From: a virus
Length of the DNA: 27,812 nucleotides
Direction: 5' to 3' (one strand)
Virus record (IMG/VR): IMGVR_UViG_3300017593_000760
Location: 1 to 27,812 of that record
Made by a program: the position numbers and the translations under genes. Shown here piece by piece: positions 21,021-27,740 of the stretch (positions within the stretch are counted from its first letter, which is position 1; each line of letters starts with the position of its first letter). The notes under the pieces were generated by a model. It worked only from the letters and a program-made list of their open reading frames with translations, had not been told where the DNA came from and did no database searches.

Positions 21021-22087
21021 TGTCCACTCACCAATGGGAGGATTTCTTTACCTATGTTCTTCATTAGCTCTCTGAAGTTCTCATCACTCAGCATCTTTCC
21101 AAACATCTCCGGTGGCATTATGTTCTTGAAGTCCACAAGGAATCCCGCTGCTCCCTCAACGTATCCGCTGTGAGATGGGTCTTGCATCCCTTTCTCCCAG
21201 ATTGCCCTGACATATTTGAAATATGCCTTACAATAACTCATCTGCTTCTTCTTATTTCCTTCATTTGCTATCCTCGATAAGAGGGTCTGAATCGTGTATG
21301 TAAGCACATCATATTCATCAGATATCTCGCTAATATCACCTTGTAATATCTTTTGTGTATCGGGAATCTTATCTCGTAGCTCTGTGAATGCCAAGAACTT
21401 CGCAGCAACTGAAGCACCAATTGAGCCACTGAGGTCTTCCACTGACGTCATCCCCTGTCTTAACAACTTAGAGACTCTTTCCCATCCTCTTCCACAAGTC
21501 ACTTTCTCTTCTCTATTTTCCGGGAAGACGTATAAATCATCAGGATGAGATGAGAGATACGCTATGACATCAGGGGATATCCTGTTTCTCAATGCCCAAG
21601 CTTTCCACACCGTAATATCAGGCTCAATGTTTATCTCGTGTATCCTCGCTTCAAGAGGTATTTCAAAATCCACTACTCTTGCACCATGTATTCGTTTATT
21701 TCCAGTGCCACAAACTAACATCCCATCGGGAAGCTTTAGGTCTCCTATCATAAAATCATAGAAGACGCGGTATAATGCTTTCTGCATCCATTCGGAAGCA
21801 TGATTCAGCTCGTCAAATACGAGTAGTCCCTTAAAATCATCGGGATACTTTGCCCACTCTGGAGGAAGCTGCCTCACTATTCCATTCTCTACGTCTGGAA
21901 CACACCAGCCCTCTAAATCAGGTGGCTCAAGTGTAAGTAGAGACTTAGAGACATATTCTATGCCCATCTCCTCCGCTACCTCCTTAATTATAGAACTCTT
22001 GCCTACTCCCGTTGGACCCCATAAGATAAATGGAATCCGTTCTTTATATAACTTCCTAATCTTCTCCTTCGCCTCTAACAAATTCAT
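21017..22087 (-). CDS. MoxR-family AAA+ ATPase
   Basis: A 356-residue ATPase when started at 22087 (MNLLEAKEKIRKLY), chosen because GAGGTGAGGG is just upstream; an ATG at 22108 is possible. Walker A is WGPTGVGKS (23-31), Walker B LLVFDEL (88-94), sensor 1 GTGNK (127-131), then an arginine-finger-like LEARIHEI region. MoxR ATPases work with vWA-domain proteins to assemble, activate or remodel partner complexes. The partner vWA gene is downstream in the next operon, after promoter B, so the two may be controlled separately or by readthrough. Confidence 0.9.
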   Translation of the reverse strand: MNLLEAKEKIRKLYKERIPFILWGPTGVGKSSIIKEVAEEMGIEYVSKSLLTLEPPDLEGWCVPDVENGIVRQLPPEWAKYPDDFKGLLVFDELNHASEWMQKALYRVFYDFMIGDLKLPDGMLVCGTGNKRIHGARVVDFEIPLEARIHEINIEPDITVWKAWALRNRISPDVIAYLSSHPDDLYVFPENREEKVTCGRGWERVSKLLRQGMTSVEDLSGSIGASVAAKFLAFTELRDKIPDTQKILQGDISEISDEYDVLTYTIQTLLSRIANEGNKKKQMSYCKAYFKYVRAIWEKGMQDPSHSGYVEGAAGFLVDFKNIMPPEMFGKMLSDENFRELMKNIGKEILPLVSGQ

Positions 22088-22118
22088 TTCCCTCACCTCA
22101 TGTTGCATATTTAGGAGT

Positions 22119-23150
22119 TCATGATTTCAGTATGTGATAAAACTCTTCTAAATATTTCCTGACTGTAGTCTCTTTCAGATATGTCGAGCCCTCAACACCA
22201 TGAGAAATTAAATTCTCTTTCTCCGCTTTTAAATGCCGAACTATTATATCCTCTGCTAAATTAACATAAGATAAAACAGGACGAAGACTCTTTTCTTCAT
22301 TCCAAGACGAATAATATACTTCCTCTAAGGTCATGAAAAATAAGTTCTCAGGCTCTATAAGAATATACTCATTTATAAAACGAAGAATTCTACCGGCTAT
22401 GTTACAGAAGATATCTAACCATGAAGCATTTTGAAGAAACATGGAATGAATGGGCTTTTTCCGATATATACGAGTTCGTAAGTCAGTATCATTAATGAAG
22501 TATTTTCCCCTTTTATCAAAATAAAATGGAACGGGAGGGAAGCTCACAGGAGAATATGGAGAAGCCACTTTATGAGCAAAGATACTTGGAAAATCAGAGA
22601 TTTGTGAGTCTTCAAGAAGAACTCTGCATTCTCCATCTGAAGTCCTAAACTCAATTTCTTTTTCTTTTAACGGAAAATTCTCTCTGAGACACTCAAGTAT
22701 CCACATGATTAAAGGAGGTTGTGCATCGAGCTCTCCTATAATTCTTTCTATTATAGGCTTAATATGAATATTGAATGGATGAGATACAATGTATTTATTA
22801 AGAAATTTATGCTTACGTCCTCTTTCAAAATACTGCGATTGAATATCTCCCATTACTTTCTCATACTGCATTACTCTATCGAGCAACCTATGTGTGAAGA
22901 TTAAGAGGTTCTTCGGGTTGCTCAGATACTCTTCCATATTCTCTATGAAATGGCTTAGAGGAAGAATTATAAGTCCTGTATCCTCTGTTCCTAAATGAAC
23001 AAGATGGAATCTCGCTTCTCTGTCTATTTCGATTTTCTGAATTTCCCAAAGACGACGATCACTTGGAAGATTAATGTGCGCTCCTAATACCGATAGGACA
23101 TAGTAGGCTGGTATTCCTTCCCACAATCGAGAGACATTGATAGTTTTCAT
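22119..23150 (-). CDS. Large hypothetical protein, 343 aa, next to MoxR
   Basis: Not recognised. It starts MKTINVSRLWEGIPAYYVL, with GGGAAAA as a weak ribosome site, and overlaps no functional motif that I know. The N-terminal 75 residues look alpha/beta (LWEIQKIEIDREARFHLVHLG), then a long helical centre (LLIFTHRLLDRVMQYEK), then strands and a helical C-terminus. There are only two cysteines, no transmembrane helix and no signal peptide. It is directly upstream of MoxR and is a candidate subunit or client of that machine. Confidence 0.65.
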   Translation of the reverse strand: MKTINVSRLWEGIPAYYVLSVLGAHINLPSDRRLWEIQKIEIDREARFHLVHLGTEDTGLIILPLSHFIENMEEYLSNPKNLLIFTHRLLDRVMQYEKVMGDIQSQYFERGRKHKFLNKYIVSHPFNIHIKPIIERIIGELDAQPPLIMWILECLRENFPLKEKEIEFRTSDGECRVLLEDSQISDFPSIFAHKVASPYSPVSFPPVPFYFDKRGKYFINDTDLRTRIYRKKPIHSMFLQNASWLDIFCNIAGRILRFINEYILIEPENLFFMTLEEVYYSSWNEEKSLRPVLSYVNLAEDIIVRHLKAEKENLISHGVEGSTYLKETTVRKYLEEFYHILKS

Positions 23151-23399
23151 TCAATTTTCCCAAATATTTGTGTGTCGAAAATGTTTAGTGATAATGCGTT
23201 TCTTGTGATTTCGGAATAGTTCTTTGAGAATCTCAACTTTTCGTGGACCAAGAACAGTTGTTTCATCAAGACACCCATTCCTATACGTCTCGATTGTTAT
23301 TATGTTCTCTTTCCTATTGAATTTTCCTATCAACTGGATATCCATTTTTCTGTTAGTTTCTATATCAATTGTTCTCTGCACACGATGTGATTTTCGCAT
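23151..23399 (-). CDS. Hypothetical protein, 82 aa
   Basis: Not recognised. The start at 23399 (MRKSHRVQRTID) has the best ribosome site of the region, GGAGGAG at 5 bases. The protein is basic, strand-rich in the middle (MDIQLIGKFNRKENIITIET) and ends in a basic helix (KEILKELFRNHKKRI type). It could be a small DNA- or RNA-binding protein, judging by charge only. Confidence 0.6.
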   Translation of the reverse strand: MRKSHRVQRTIDIETNRKMDIQLIGKFNRKENIITIETYRNGCLDETTVLGPRKVEILKELFRNHKKRIITKHFRHTNIWEN

Positions 23400-23499
23400 T
23401 ATTCTCCTCCCTTTCACTATTTGAATTCCTTTGTTGCATTCTTGATTGATAAAATATGAACTCTTGAGCTTCTTCCCAATCTCTTCTTCTTAGTTTCAT
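23365..23499 (-). CDS. Possible 44-aa leader protein after the GAA repeat
   Basis: MKLRRRDWEEAQEFIFYQ and on to a TGA, overlapping the next gene by 35 bases in another frame. The ATG follows the GAA tract directly, and a TATA-like sequence lies about 30-45 bases upstream, so initiation would be near-leaderless. The purine-rich GAAGAA run may act as a ribosome site. Its second half is low in complexity (QQRNSNSEREENN), so it may not be real. Confidence 0.4.
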   Translation of the reverse strand: MKLRRRDWEEAQEFIFYQSRMQQRNSNSEREENNAKITSCAENN

Positions 23500-23528
23500 T
23501 TCTTCTTCTTCTTCTTCTTCTTCTTCTT
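23500..23528 (-). repeat. GAA triplet tract (TTC on plus strand), nine units
   Basis: Nine exact TTC triplets plus TT on the plus strand. On the minus strand the tract lies between a TATA-like sequence and an ATG, where slippage would alter leader length in steps of three bases. Confidence 0.9.
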
Positions 23529-23545
23529 ATAAATTAATATAAATA
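23527..23545 (-). promoter_or_regulatory. TATA-like promoter candidate upstream of GAA tract
   Basis: The minus strand reads TTTATATTAATTTATAAG. With the usual 25-base spacing, transcription would begin inside the GAA tract. No TGCACATA box is near, so this promoter is not of the 93-bp module class. Confidence 0.4.
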
Positions 23546-23552
23546 ATATAAT

Positions 23553-23614
23553 AATAAAGGACCTTATAATAGGATCCTACGTATTTTATACGTACACGTT
23601 ATGATCAATAAAGG
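23553..23614. repeat. Palindrome cluster in AT-rich spacer
   Basis: Contains TAGGATCCTA (23570-23579, perfect palindrome), TACGTAT-TTT-ATACGTA (23578-23594, 7-base arms, 3-base loop) and two direct copies of AATAAAGG (23553-23560 and 23607-23614), each followed by a CCTTA. The spacer 23500-23641 has no supportable gene upstream of the GAA tract. It could be an operator array or a replication origin. Confidence 0.6.
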
Positions 23615-23641
23615 AGAGACCTTAACACGATAGGAATATCC

Positions 23642-24004
23642 TCATTCTTTATATTTTGAAAGCCATAATAAATAGACTGCATACGCGTGCCTTCCGAGAT
23701 TGTTCCAGAAACACTCATTCGCCTTGAATCTCAAAATAGCTTCTCCAAGCCCGTCTCTCGTGCCTGATCCGAATCCTTGCTCTTTCAGTTCCGTACCGAT
23801 TTTCCATATTCCTCTCATCACATAATATCTGGGCGCACCGAAGACTTCTGGAGGATAATCGGATTCCAATGTAATAATAAACCGATATTCCATCTCTGGC
23901 ATAACTGTTGTCCATTTCTTCTTTTTGCAGTCATAGTATTCACTTGTCCGTAGTTCCTTCTCAAATATTTTTTGTGGTTTAAATCTATGAAATGTTCTTC
24001 CCAT
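23642..24004 (-). CDS. Hypothetical protein, 120 aa
   Basis: Not recognised. Starts MGRTFHRFKPQKIFEKEL; a strand-rich core (YRFIITLESDYPPEVFG and RYYVMRGIWKIGTEL) is followed by a helical end (AILRFKANECFWNN). It lacks a good ribosome site: the strong AAAGGAG sits before a 3-codon mini-ORF just upstream. It ends next to the palindrome-rich spacer. Confidence 0.6.
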   Translation of the reverse strand: MGRTFHRFKPQKIFEKELRTSEYYDCKKKKWTTVMPEMEYRFIITLESDYPPEVFGAPRYYVMRGIWKIGTELKEQGFGSGTRDGLGEAILRFKANECFWNNLGRHAYAVYLLWLSKYKE

Positions 24005-24011
24005 CTTTTAG

Positions 24012-24050
24012 TTAGTCAATCATGAACTCCTTTATTTTGAACATATATTA
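24012..24050 (-). promoter_or_regulatory. TATA-like element and minimal 3-codon ORF in leader
   Basis: The minus strand has TAATATATGT (24041-24050), then AAAGGAG, then ATG ATT GAC TAA (24012-24023), then the real ATG at 24004 seven bases later, out of frame. A start-stop of this kind could control translation of the 120-aa gene by reinitiation. Confidence 0.35.
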
Positions 24051-24070
24051 GAGGAAGAAAATAGAAACAT

Positions 24071-24295
24071 TCAATCTTCCTCGAAGAAGCCCTCTTCTCC
24101 TTTGCCCTCCTGCCTCTCCCGTTGTATAGCCTCCCTAATTATAGCATAAGTGCGAGAAGGGAGTGTTGAACGAATGACTTGATAAAGCTTTTGCGCATCG
24201 GAAATTATATCTTCGTCGCTCGGAAATGCAGTAGGGATTATCTCAATCAGTGTTATCCCTCTGTAAGACCTATCTCCGTGAATTCTTATTTTCAT
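24071..24295 (-). CDS. Hypothetical protein, 74 aa
   Basis: Not recognised. An N-terminal pair of strands (MKIRIHGDRSYRGITLIEI) is followed by a helical part (SDAQKLYQVIRSTL, AIIREAIQRE) and an acidic, glycine-containing tail (EGKGEEGFFEED). It is coupled by ATGA to the amidotransferase gene upstream, so it may belong to that module. Confidence 0.6.
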   Translation of the reverse strand: MKIRIHGDRSYRGITLIEIIPTAFPSDEDIISDAQKLYQVIRSTLPSRTYAIIREAIQRERQEGKGEEGFFEED

Positions 24296-25116
24296 ATCAA
24301 TCCATATAACCGTCCCAAGATAATGCTTCTGTTCCCATCGTCCCCGCTCTTAATAATCTTAGTCTCTCCGCTGTCCTTATCTTCATACACAAATGCACCA
24401 CCGTTCTCTTTAACGTAGTTCCACGCTTCAGTCTTGTCTTTAAATTCCACCTCTTTCACGATATCCAGATATTCATTACCTTTTAGATAAGTCCCGTGTA
24501 TTCCTCTGCTTCTCTTTACTAGGTATTCGCCCTTTCCTACTCTTACCACATTACTATACCAAGATTGATACCAGTTATATTTCCAATCGAGGTCTGTGAA
24601 CTTACGCTTGCCACTCACACGGAAATCACCTATAAGAATCGGTTTTCTACCATTCAGCAGCAATACAAACTTTGAGTATCCAAGCATGTTCTGGAATTCC
24701 TTTGATAACATCAGAAGCATTAACTGTCTCTCACTAAGCTTAAGAGAAGATAAGAACCCAACAAAATTTGCTGTATCGCTTAAATTGCGATTGACATACT
24801 CAAAAGTGCGCAGGTGTCCTCTGTGAAATAATATTGCTCGTTTACCCTTTTTCAGCCTCACTATGAATGGGTGCGTAAGTTTTGGTTTTACTACTGCACA
24901 AGATGCTAATCTCCAGTGACATACAACTGTGTGCTCACCCTGAATCTGGGATAGTGTCTCCCATGCTATCTCGGGTTCCATCATACCTTTAAGCACTTTC
25001 CATTTGCTATCTTCACAGTAGGCTAATCCGAAACCATCGGGATTACTGTTCCAAATATTATTGAATTCTTCTTCGCTTACTTCACTTCCCTTTGGAAGGT
25101 ATCCTATTACGCACAT
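24292..25116 (-). CDS. Class II glutamine amidotransferase-like (Ntn) protein
   Basis: The 274-residue protein starts MCVIGYLPKG, so removal of Met would expose Cys2 as the N-terminal nucleophile of the class II amidotransferase fold. Other landmarks are HWRLAS (67-72), THPF (81-84), and LFHRGHLR (96-103), which is where most members have HNGHI; Arg99 replaces the oxyanion-hole asparagine. It would release ammonia from glutamine, or hydrolyse an amide, for a partner ligase. The amidoligase three genes upstream in the same operon is the natural partner; such pairs are described in phages and bacteria. The final 100 residues are unassigned. Confidence 0.8.
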   Translation of the reverse strand: MCVIGYLPKGSEVSEEEFNNIWNSNPDGFGLAYCEDSKWKVLKGMMEPEIAWETLSQIQGEHTVVCHWRLASCAVVKPKLTHPFIVRLKKGKRAILFHRGHLRTFEYVNRNLSDTANFVGFLSSLKLSERQLMLLMLSKEFQNMLGYSKFVLLLNGRKPILIGDFRVSGKRKFTDLDWKYNWYQSWYSNVVRVGKGEYLVKRSRGIHGTYLKGNEYLDIVKEVEFKDKTEAWNYVKENGGAFVYEDKDSGETKIIKSGDDGNRSIILGRLYGLI

Positions 25117-25117
25117 C

Positions 25118-25459
25118 TTACTTCCTAAATAAGCACTTTAGTGCTCGCTTTAGATTCACCTTTTGATTCTTAATGAATCTTTGACGAAAGTAAAACGGCA
25201 GTCCTAACACGAAAGCGTATTCCTCTAACCACTTGTGGAATCCGGGAGTGTCTATTGGGACAAAGTCAATATTTGTGGCATTCTTTCGCATTAACTCTCT
25301 TAATAGCACATTATTAACGTATACTGCGTTCTCTCCACGAGAAGATGCTAATCCTATTATTTTCAGTTTTTTATATCCTCTTTCCTCCAGAGCTGGTAAC
25401 GAAATCTTGAAGTTCTCCGATGGTAAATAATCATCAGGATTGCATTCTACTTCAATCAT
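25118..25459 (-). CDS. Small paralog A between amidoligase and amidotransferase (113 aa)
   Basis: Started at 25459 (MIEVECNPDDYLPSE), because this aligns end to end with its neighbour and overlaps the neighbour's stop by ATGA. Shared features: an N-terminal PxxxFxxxLPA, a middle KLKIIGLASSRGE, and the strongly conserved C-terminal LGLPFYFRQRFI and RALKCLFRK. No catalytic motif, no membrane helix. Family not recognised. Confidence 0.7.
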   Translation of the reverse strand: MIEVECNPDDYLPSENFKISLPALEERGYKKLKIIGLASSRGENAVYVNNVLLRELMRKNATNIDFVPIDTPGFHKWLEEYAFVLGLPFYFRQRFIKNQKVNLKRALKCLFRK

Positions 25460-25761
25460 TTCTTGCGAAATAAGCATCTCAGTGCCTGTGCCAACCTCTT
25501 TTTATCGCCATCTATATATTTAGTCCGAAAGTTAAAAGGTAGTCCCAGTATCAATGTTTCCTCTTCTCTTTCCTCCATCTCTATTATTCTTGCGTTTATA
25601 ACATTTTGCATTATCCGTTCTTTCCAGCCTTTGCTAATTACTATTTCATTGCCGTGAGTGCCGAATAGTTTAATGCGCTTAACTCCTTTCATCGCAGGAA
25701 GCCGTAAATCAAACTCCTCCTCAGGAAATCCCACAAACTCTCCAACATAAGTTATTTTCAT
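25456..25761 (-). CDS. Small paralog B between amidoligase and amidotransferase (101 aa)
   Basis: MKITYVGEFVGFPEEEFDL, then LPAMKGVKRIKLFGTHG, then LGLPFNFRTKYI and ALRCLFRKK. Similar to paralog A throughout, strongest in the C-terminal 30 residues. Coupled by ATGA to the amidoligase upstream. A conserved basic C-terminus on two small proteins next to a ligase suggests a possible substrate or carrier (inference). Nothing in the sequence identifies the fold. Confidence 0.72.
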   Translation of the reverse strand: MKITYVGEFVGFPEEEFDLRLPAMKGVKRIKLFGTHGNEIVISKGWKERIMQNVINARIIEMEEREEETLILGLPFNFRTKYIDGDKKRLAQALRCLFRKK

Positions 25762-26471
25762 ATTCTTTTCACCATTTCCTCCTGTATCTTTTCAAATCGT
25801 TCAGGCTGTTTAATGAATCGCTTGATGAATAGGGTCACGAGAAGAAGCTGGCGATATGTGGTTATCTTTGGGAGACGAAACTCAACGTCTCCTTTATTGG
25901 CTGTCTTTAGATTTATGAAAAAGTATCTGTCATCCGCATCATCTAAGTGACAGTAATCATTTGGTCCTCTTCCCCAAAGCCTCTCGTCTATATAAACGTC
26001 TGAGAGCTCTGGCAGGACCGCTTCGATTCTCTGATAATTGCTATACGGTATCCTTCCTACATGAACATGGGAGGAAACGAGATACCACCGAAAATACGCT
26101 TGATATATTTGCATTAATGGCTTGAGTGAAGATATCAGAGCTCGCCGAGACAGATATATTGGAGATTTCCATTCCGTGTCATCAATCGTTCCATCTTCAG
26201 TTGGGACGAATCCTCTTGCAGCTAACCTCCCAAAGAGTTCTATTCGTTGTTGGGTATCTCTTTCGTGGTGTCTTCGGAATTCCAGTTCAATTCCCCATGT
26301 GAAATCCCTATTTGTTCCTGTTCCCCTCATTATTTCGTTTCGCCATGTATAGGGATAGAGATTAAGATGCTTACTGCATATATAACCGTATCCTCGAATA
26401 TAAACCGAAGCCACCGTCTCGTGTCCGCATATCCTGCATTTCTTCACATTGAATCCTCTAATCCCCAACAT
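25758..26471 (-). CDS. Amidoligase-family enzyme with N-terminal zinc ribbon
   Basis: The 237-residue protein begins with a zinc-ribbon-like segment (CRICGHE at 12-18, ICSKHLN at 31-37), followed by a glutamine-synthetase-like amidoligase core: WGIELEF (59-65), DGTIDDTEWKSPIYL (93-107), SSHVHVGR (133-140), and NLKTANKGDVEFRLPK (187-202). These match the Amidoligase_2 pattern (GIE.E, D....E..SP, HVHV, EFR). Such enzymes are predicted to form amide bonds on peptides or polymers using ATP. Its neighbours include a class II amidotransferase and two small paralogs. GGGGATAAG precedes the ATG. Confidence 0.82.
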   Translation of the reverse strand: MLGIRGFNVKKCRICGHETVASVYIRGYGYICSKHLNLYPYTWRNEIMRGTGTNRDFTWGIELEFRRHHERDTQQRIELFGRLAARGFVPTEDGTIDDTEWKSPIYLSRRALISSLKPLMQIYQAYFRWYLVSSHVHVGRIPYSNYQRIEAVLPELSDVYIDERLWGRGPNDYCHLDDADDRYFFINLKTANKGDVEFRLPKITTYRQLLLVTLFIKRFIKQPERFEKIQEEMVKRI

Positions 26472-26474
26472 TTC

Positions 26475-26711
26475 TTATCCCCGCAAAACGATTCTTCCAT
26501 CTAAGAGCAATCTGTCCACTGAATCAAAGTTCTCCGTTATTTCGTATCCGGCTTTCCTGTATAACTTATAAAGCTCTTCAAACGACAGTTTCGGTTTCCT
26601 TAAGTTACCACTCGGGTCCCTGAATAGCGTCAAGCCTATCCTCCTGAAGTGGAGGAATTCTCCGATTTCTTTCCCTCCTTTCCATACCTTAAATCTTGCT
26701 ACTCTCTCCAT
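26475..26711 (-). CDS. Hypothetical protein, 78 aa
   Basis: Not recognised. GGAGGTGAT lies 5 bases upstream of the ATG. Basic, with strands (VARFKVWKGGKEIGEF) and a helix (SFEELYKLYRKAGYE), ending in a strand DRLLLDGRIVLRG. It is immediately upstream of the amidoligase (3-base gap) and probably part of that module. Confidence 0.65.
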   Translation of the reverse strand: MERVARFKVWKGGKEIGEFLHFRRIGLTLFRDPSGNLRKPKLSFEELYKLYRKAGYEITENFDSVDRLLLDGRIVLRG

Positions 26712-26765
26712 TTTCTTATCACCTCCAATATCCTATACTTTAACACAAACGAGAAGGAAGAGACA

Positions 26766-27035
26766 TCAATCCCTTCCTCCCCGTTGTAGGTGTCTTCGCT
26801 TATTTCGTTTCTTTTCATAATTTTCTCTCACCTCTTTCACATACTCCACCACTTTATCCCAATCTTTATGATGCAAAAACACATGTCCATCTTCTATCCC
26901 TGCATTCGTGGTTATTATCTCTACTGCTCTTTCCCACACTTTCACAATGACTTTACTGTTCAGATAGTGGTCTAATATTGCGTTCTTTGTCTCTTCATCT
27001 ATTTGCTTTGGTTTCATTTCTTCATCCCAAACCAT
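26766..27035 (-). CDS. Hypothetical protein, 89 aa
   Basis: Not recognised. The ATG at 27035 (MVWDEEMKPKQ) directly follows the previous gene; an in-frame ATG at 27017 has GGGATGAAG in front and is possible. It is helical (ETKNAILDHYLNSKVIVK, then WDKVVEYVKEVRENYEKK), with a basic tail (KRNKRRHLQRGGRD). The tail suggests nucleic-acid binding, by charge only. The 54 bases downstream hold only the next ribosome site. Confidence 0.6.
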   Translation of the reverse strand: MVWDEEMKPKQIDEETKNAILDHYLNSKVIVKVWERAVEIITTNAGIEDGHVFLHHKDWDKVVEYVKEVRENYEKKRNKRRHLQRGGRD

Positions 27036-27039
27036 GTCA

Positions 27040-27258
27040 TCATTGAGTTGTGGATTGGAACAAGTTCCCGATGGGAGAATCCAGTCCCCACTTCTTTATC
27101 CCTTCTTTAACAAGAAGTATGAGGTCTTCATTAATCTCAATGTTTCCCAAGAAGAACGAACGTTCATACGCTTCCTTGAAGCTGTAACTTAAGATATCGG
27201 GATATGAACGATATCGCGTAATGAATTTTGCTACGCCAATCGCAATCTCATCTGTCAT
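27040..27258 (-). CDS. Hypothetical protein, 72 aa
   Basis: Not recognised. Helical, starting MTDEIAIGVAKFITRYRSY and ending GNLFQSTTQ, a tail like that of the gene at 14357. Its last 17 coding bases match the 33-bp repeat's GGAGTTGTGGA half. It overlaps the gene upstream by 11 bases. Confidence 0.6.
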   Translation of the reverse strand: MTDEIAIGVAKFITRYRSYPDILSYSFKEAYERSFFLGNIEINEDLILLVKEGIKKWGLDSPIGNLFQSTTQ

Positions 27259-27541
27259 TGTTCAATCCTTTTTTCTCGATATCCCATCCCTCCTCTCCCG
27301 CTACGTTAATAAGGTCTGGAAGAGTTCTAAGTGAGAAATAGGATTCCGGTCTCTCAGTCCACCATTTAACCGTGAATCCAGCATGGTAATCATCAATATA
27401 CGATTCTCCGTCCTTATAAATTTCAAAGTTCACTATTCCTACTCCGATGACTCTACCTCTTTCCCTTACTATAAGAACATCTCCGATACGGTATTCTCTA
27501 TCGTTAATTCTAATTCCGTTATCTATCAATTCTGCGTCCAT
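27248..27541 (-). CDS. Hypothetical beta-rich protein, 97 aa
   Basis: Not recognised. The N-terminal half looks like a small barrel (NGIRINDREYRIGDVLIVRE, then VIGVGIVNFEIYK), reminiscent of SH3-like or ASCH-type barrels, but with no defining motif. The C-terminal half ends in WDIEKKGLNNDR. It overlaps the upstream gene by 23 bases and the downstream gene by 11. Confidence 0.55.
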   Translation of the reverse strand: MDAELIDNGIRINDREYRIGDVLIVRERGRVIGVGIVNFEIYKDGESYIDDYHAGFTVKWWTERPESYFSLRTLPDLINVAGEEGWDIEKKGLNNDR

Positions 27542-27698
27542 TCTTCCTCAATTCCTCTATTTTGTTAAGGATTCCTTCGTCCAGTTCTATAATGAGTTCT
27601 GCATTATTCTCTTCCACTTTCTTATATGCTTCTCTGAAATCCCGTGCCTCTATTACGTCTTCCACTCCACCATCTCTATCGGCTAAGAGGTATAACAT
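27519..27698 (-). CDS. Small hypothetical protein, 59 aa
   Basis: Begins MLYLLADRDGGVEDVIEARD and continues as two acidic helices (FREAYKKVEENNAELI and GILNKIEELRKNG). GGGAGGG lies about 7 bases upstream of the ATG, and it overlaps the next start by 23 bases, in the style of this genome. The DRDGG..D turn resembles a metal- or phosphate-binding loop, but no family is recognised. Confidence 0.65.
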   Translation of the reverse strand: MLYLLADRDGGVEDVIEARDFREAYKKVEENNAELIIELDEGILNKIEELRKNGRRIDR

Positions 27699-27714
27699 TT
27701 TAAATCCCTCCCAC

Positions 27715-27740
27715 GCCTACGTCCCTTCGGGGCGATAGGC
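27715..27740 (-). promoter_or_regulatory. Hairpin in the leader of the first operon
   Basis: GCCTA pairs with TAGGC across a CG/CG pair and CCC/GGG with a GAA loop, a stable 26-base hairpin on the minus strand. It lies between a TATA-like TTTATAAG (27791-27798) and the 59-aa gene at 27698. No T run follows, so it is not a classic terminator. It overlaps a 15-codon mini-ORF (27717-27764). Confidence 0.5.

Noticed and set aside
23500-23528. TTC tract as CRISPR or minisatellite
   Set aside because: No repeat-spacer structure; it is a simple triplet repeat.
462-27686. Many open frames on the plus strand
   Set aside because: All lie opposite minus-strand genes with recognised motifs or strong ribosome sites; their compositions are Ser/Leu/Phe/Ile-rich as expected for antisense readings, and none shows a domain motif.
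27715-27740. Hairpin as intrinsic terminator
   Set aside because: No U run on either strand after the stem; it sits in a leader, not at a gene end.
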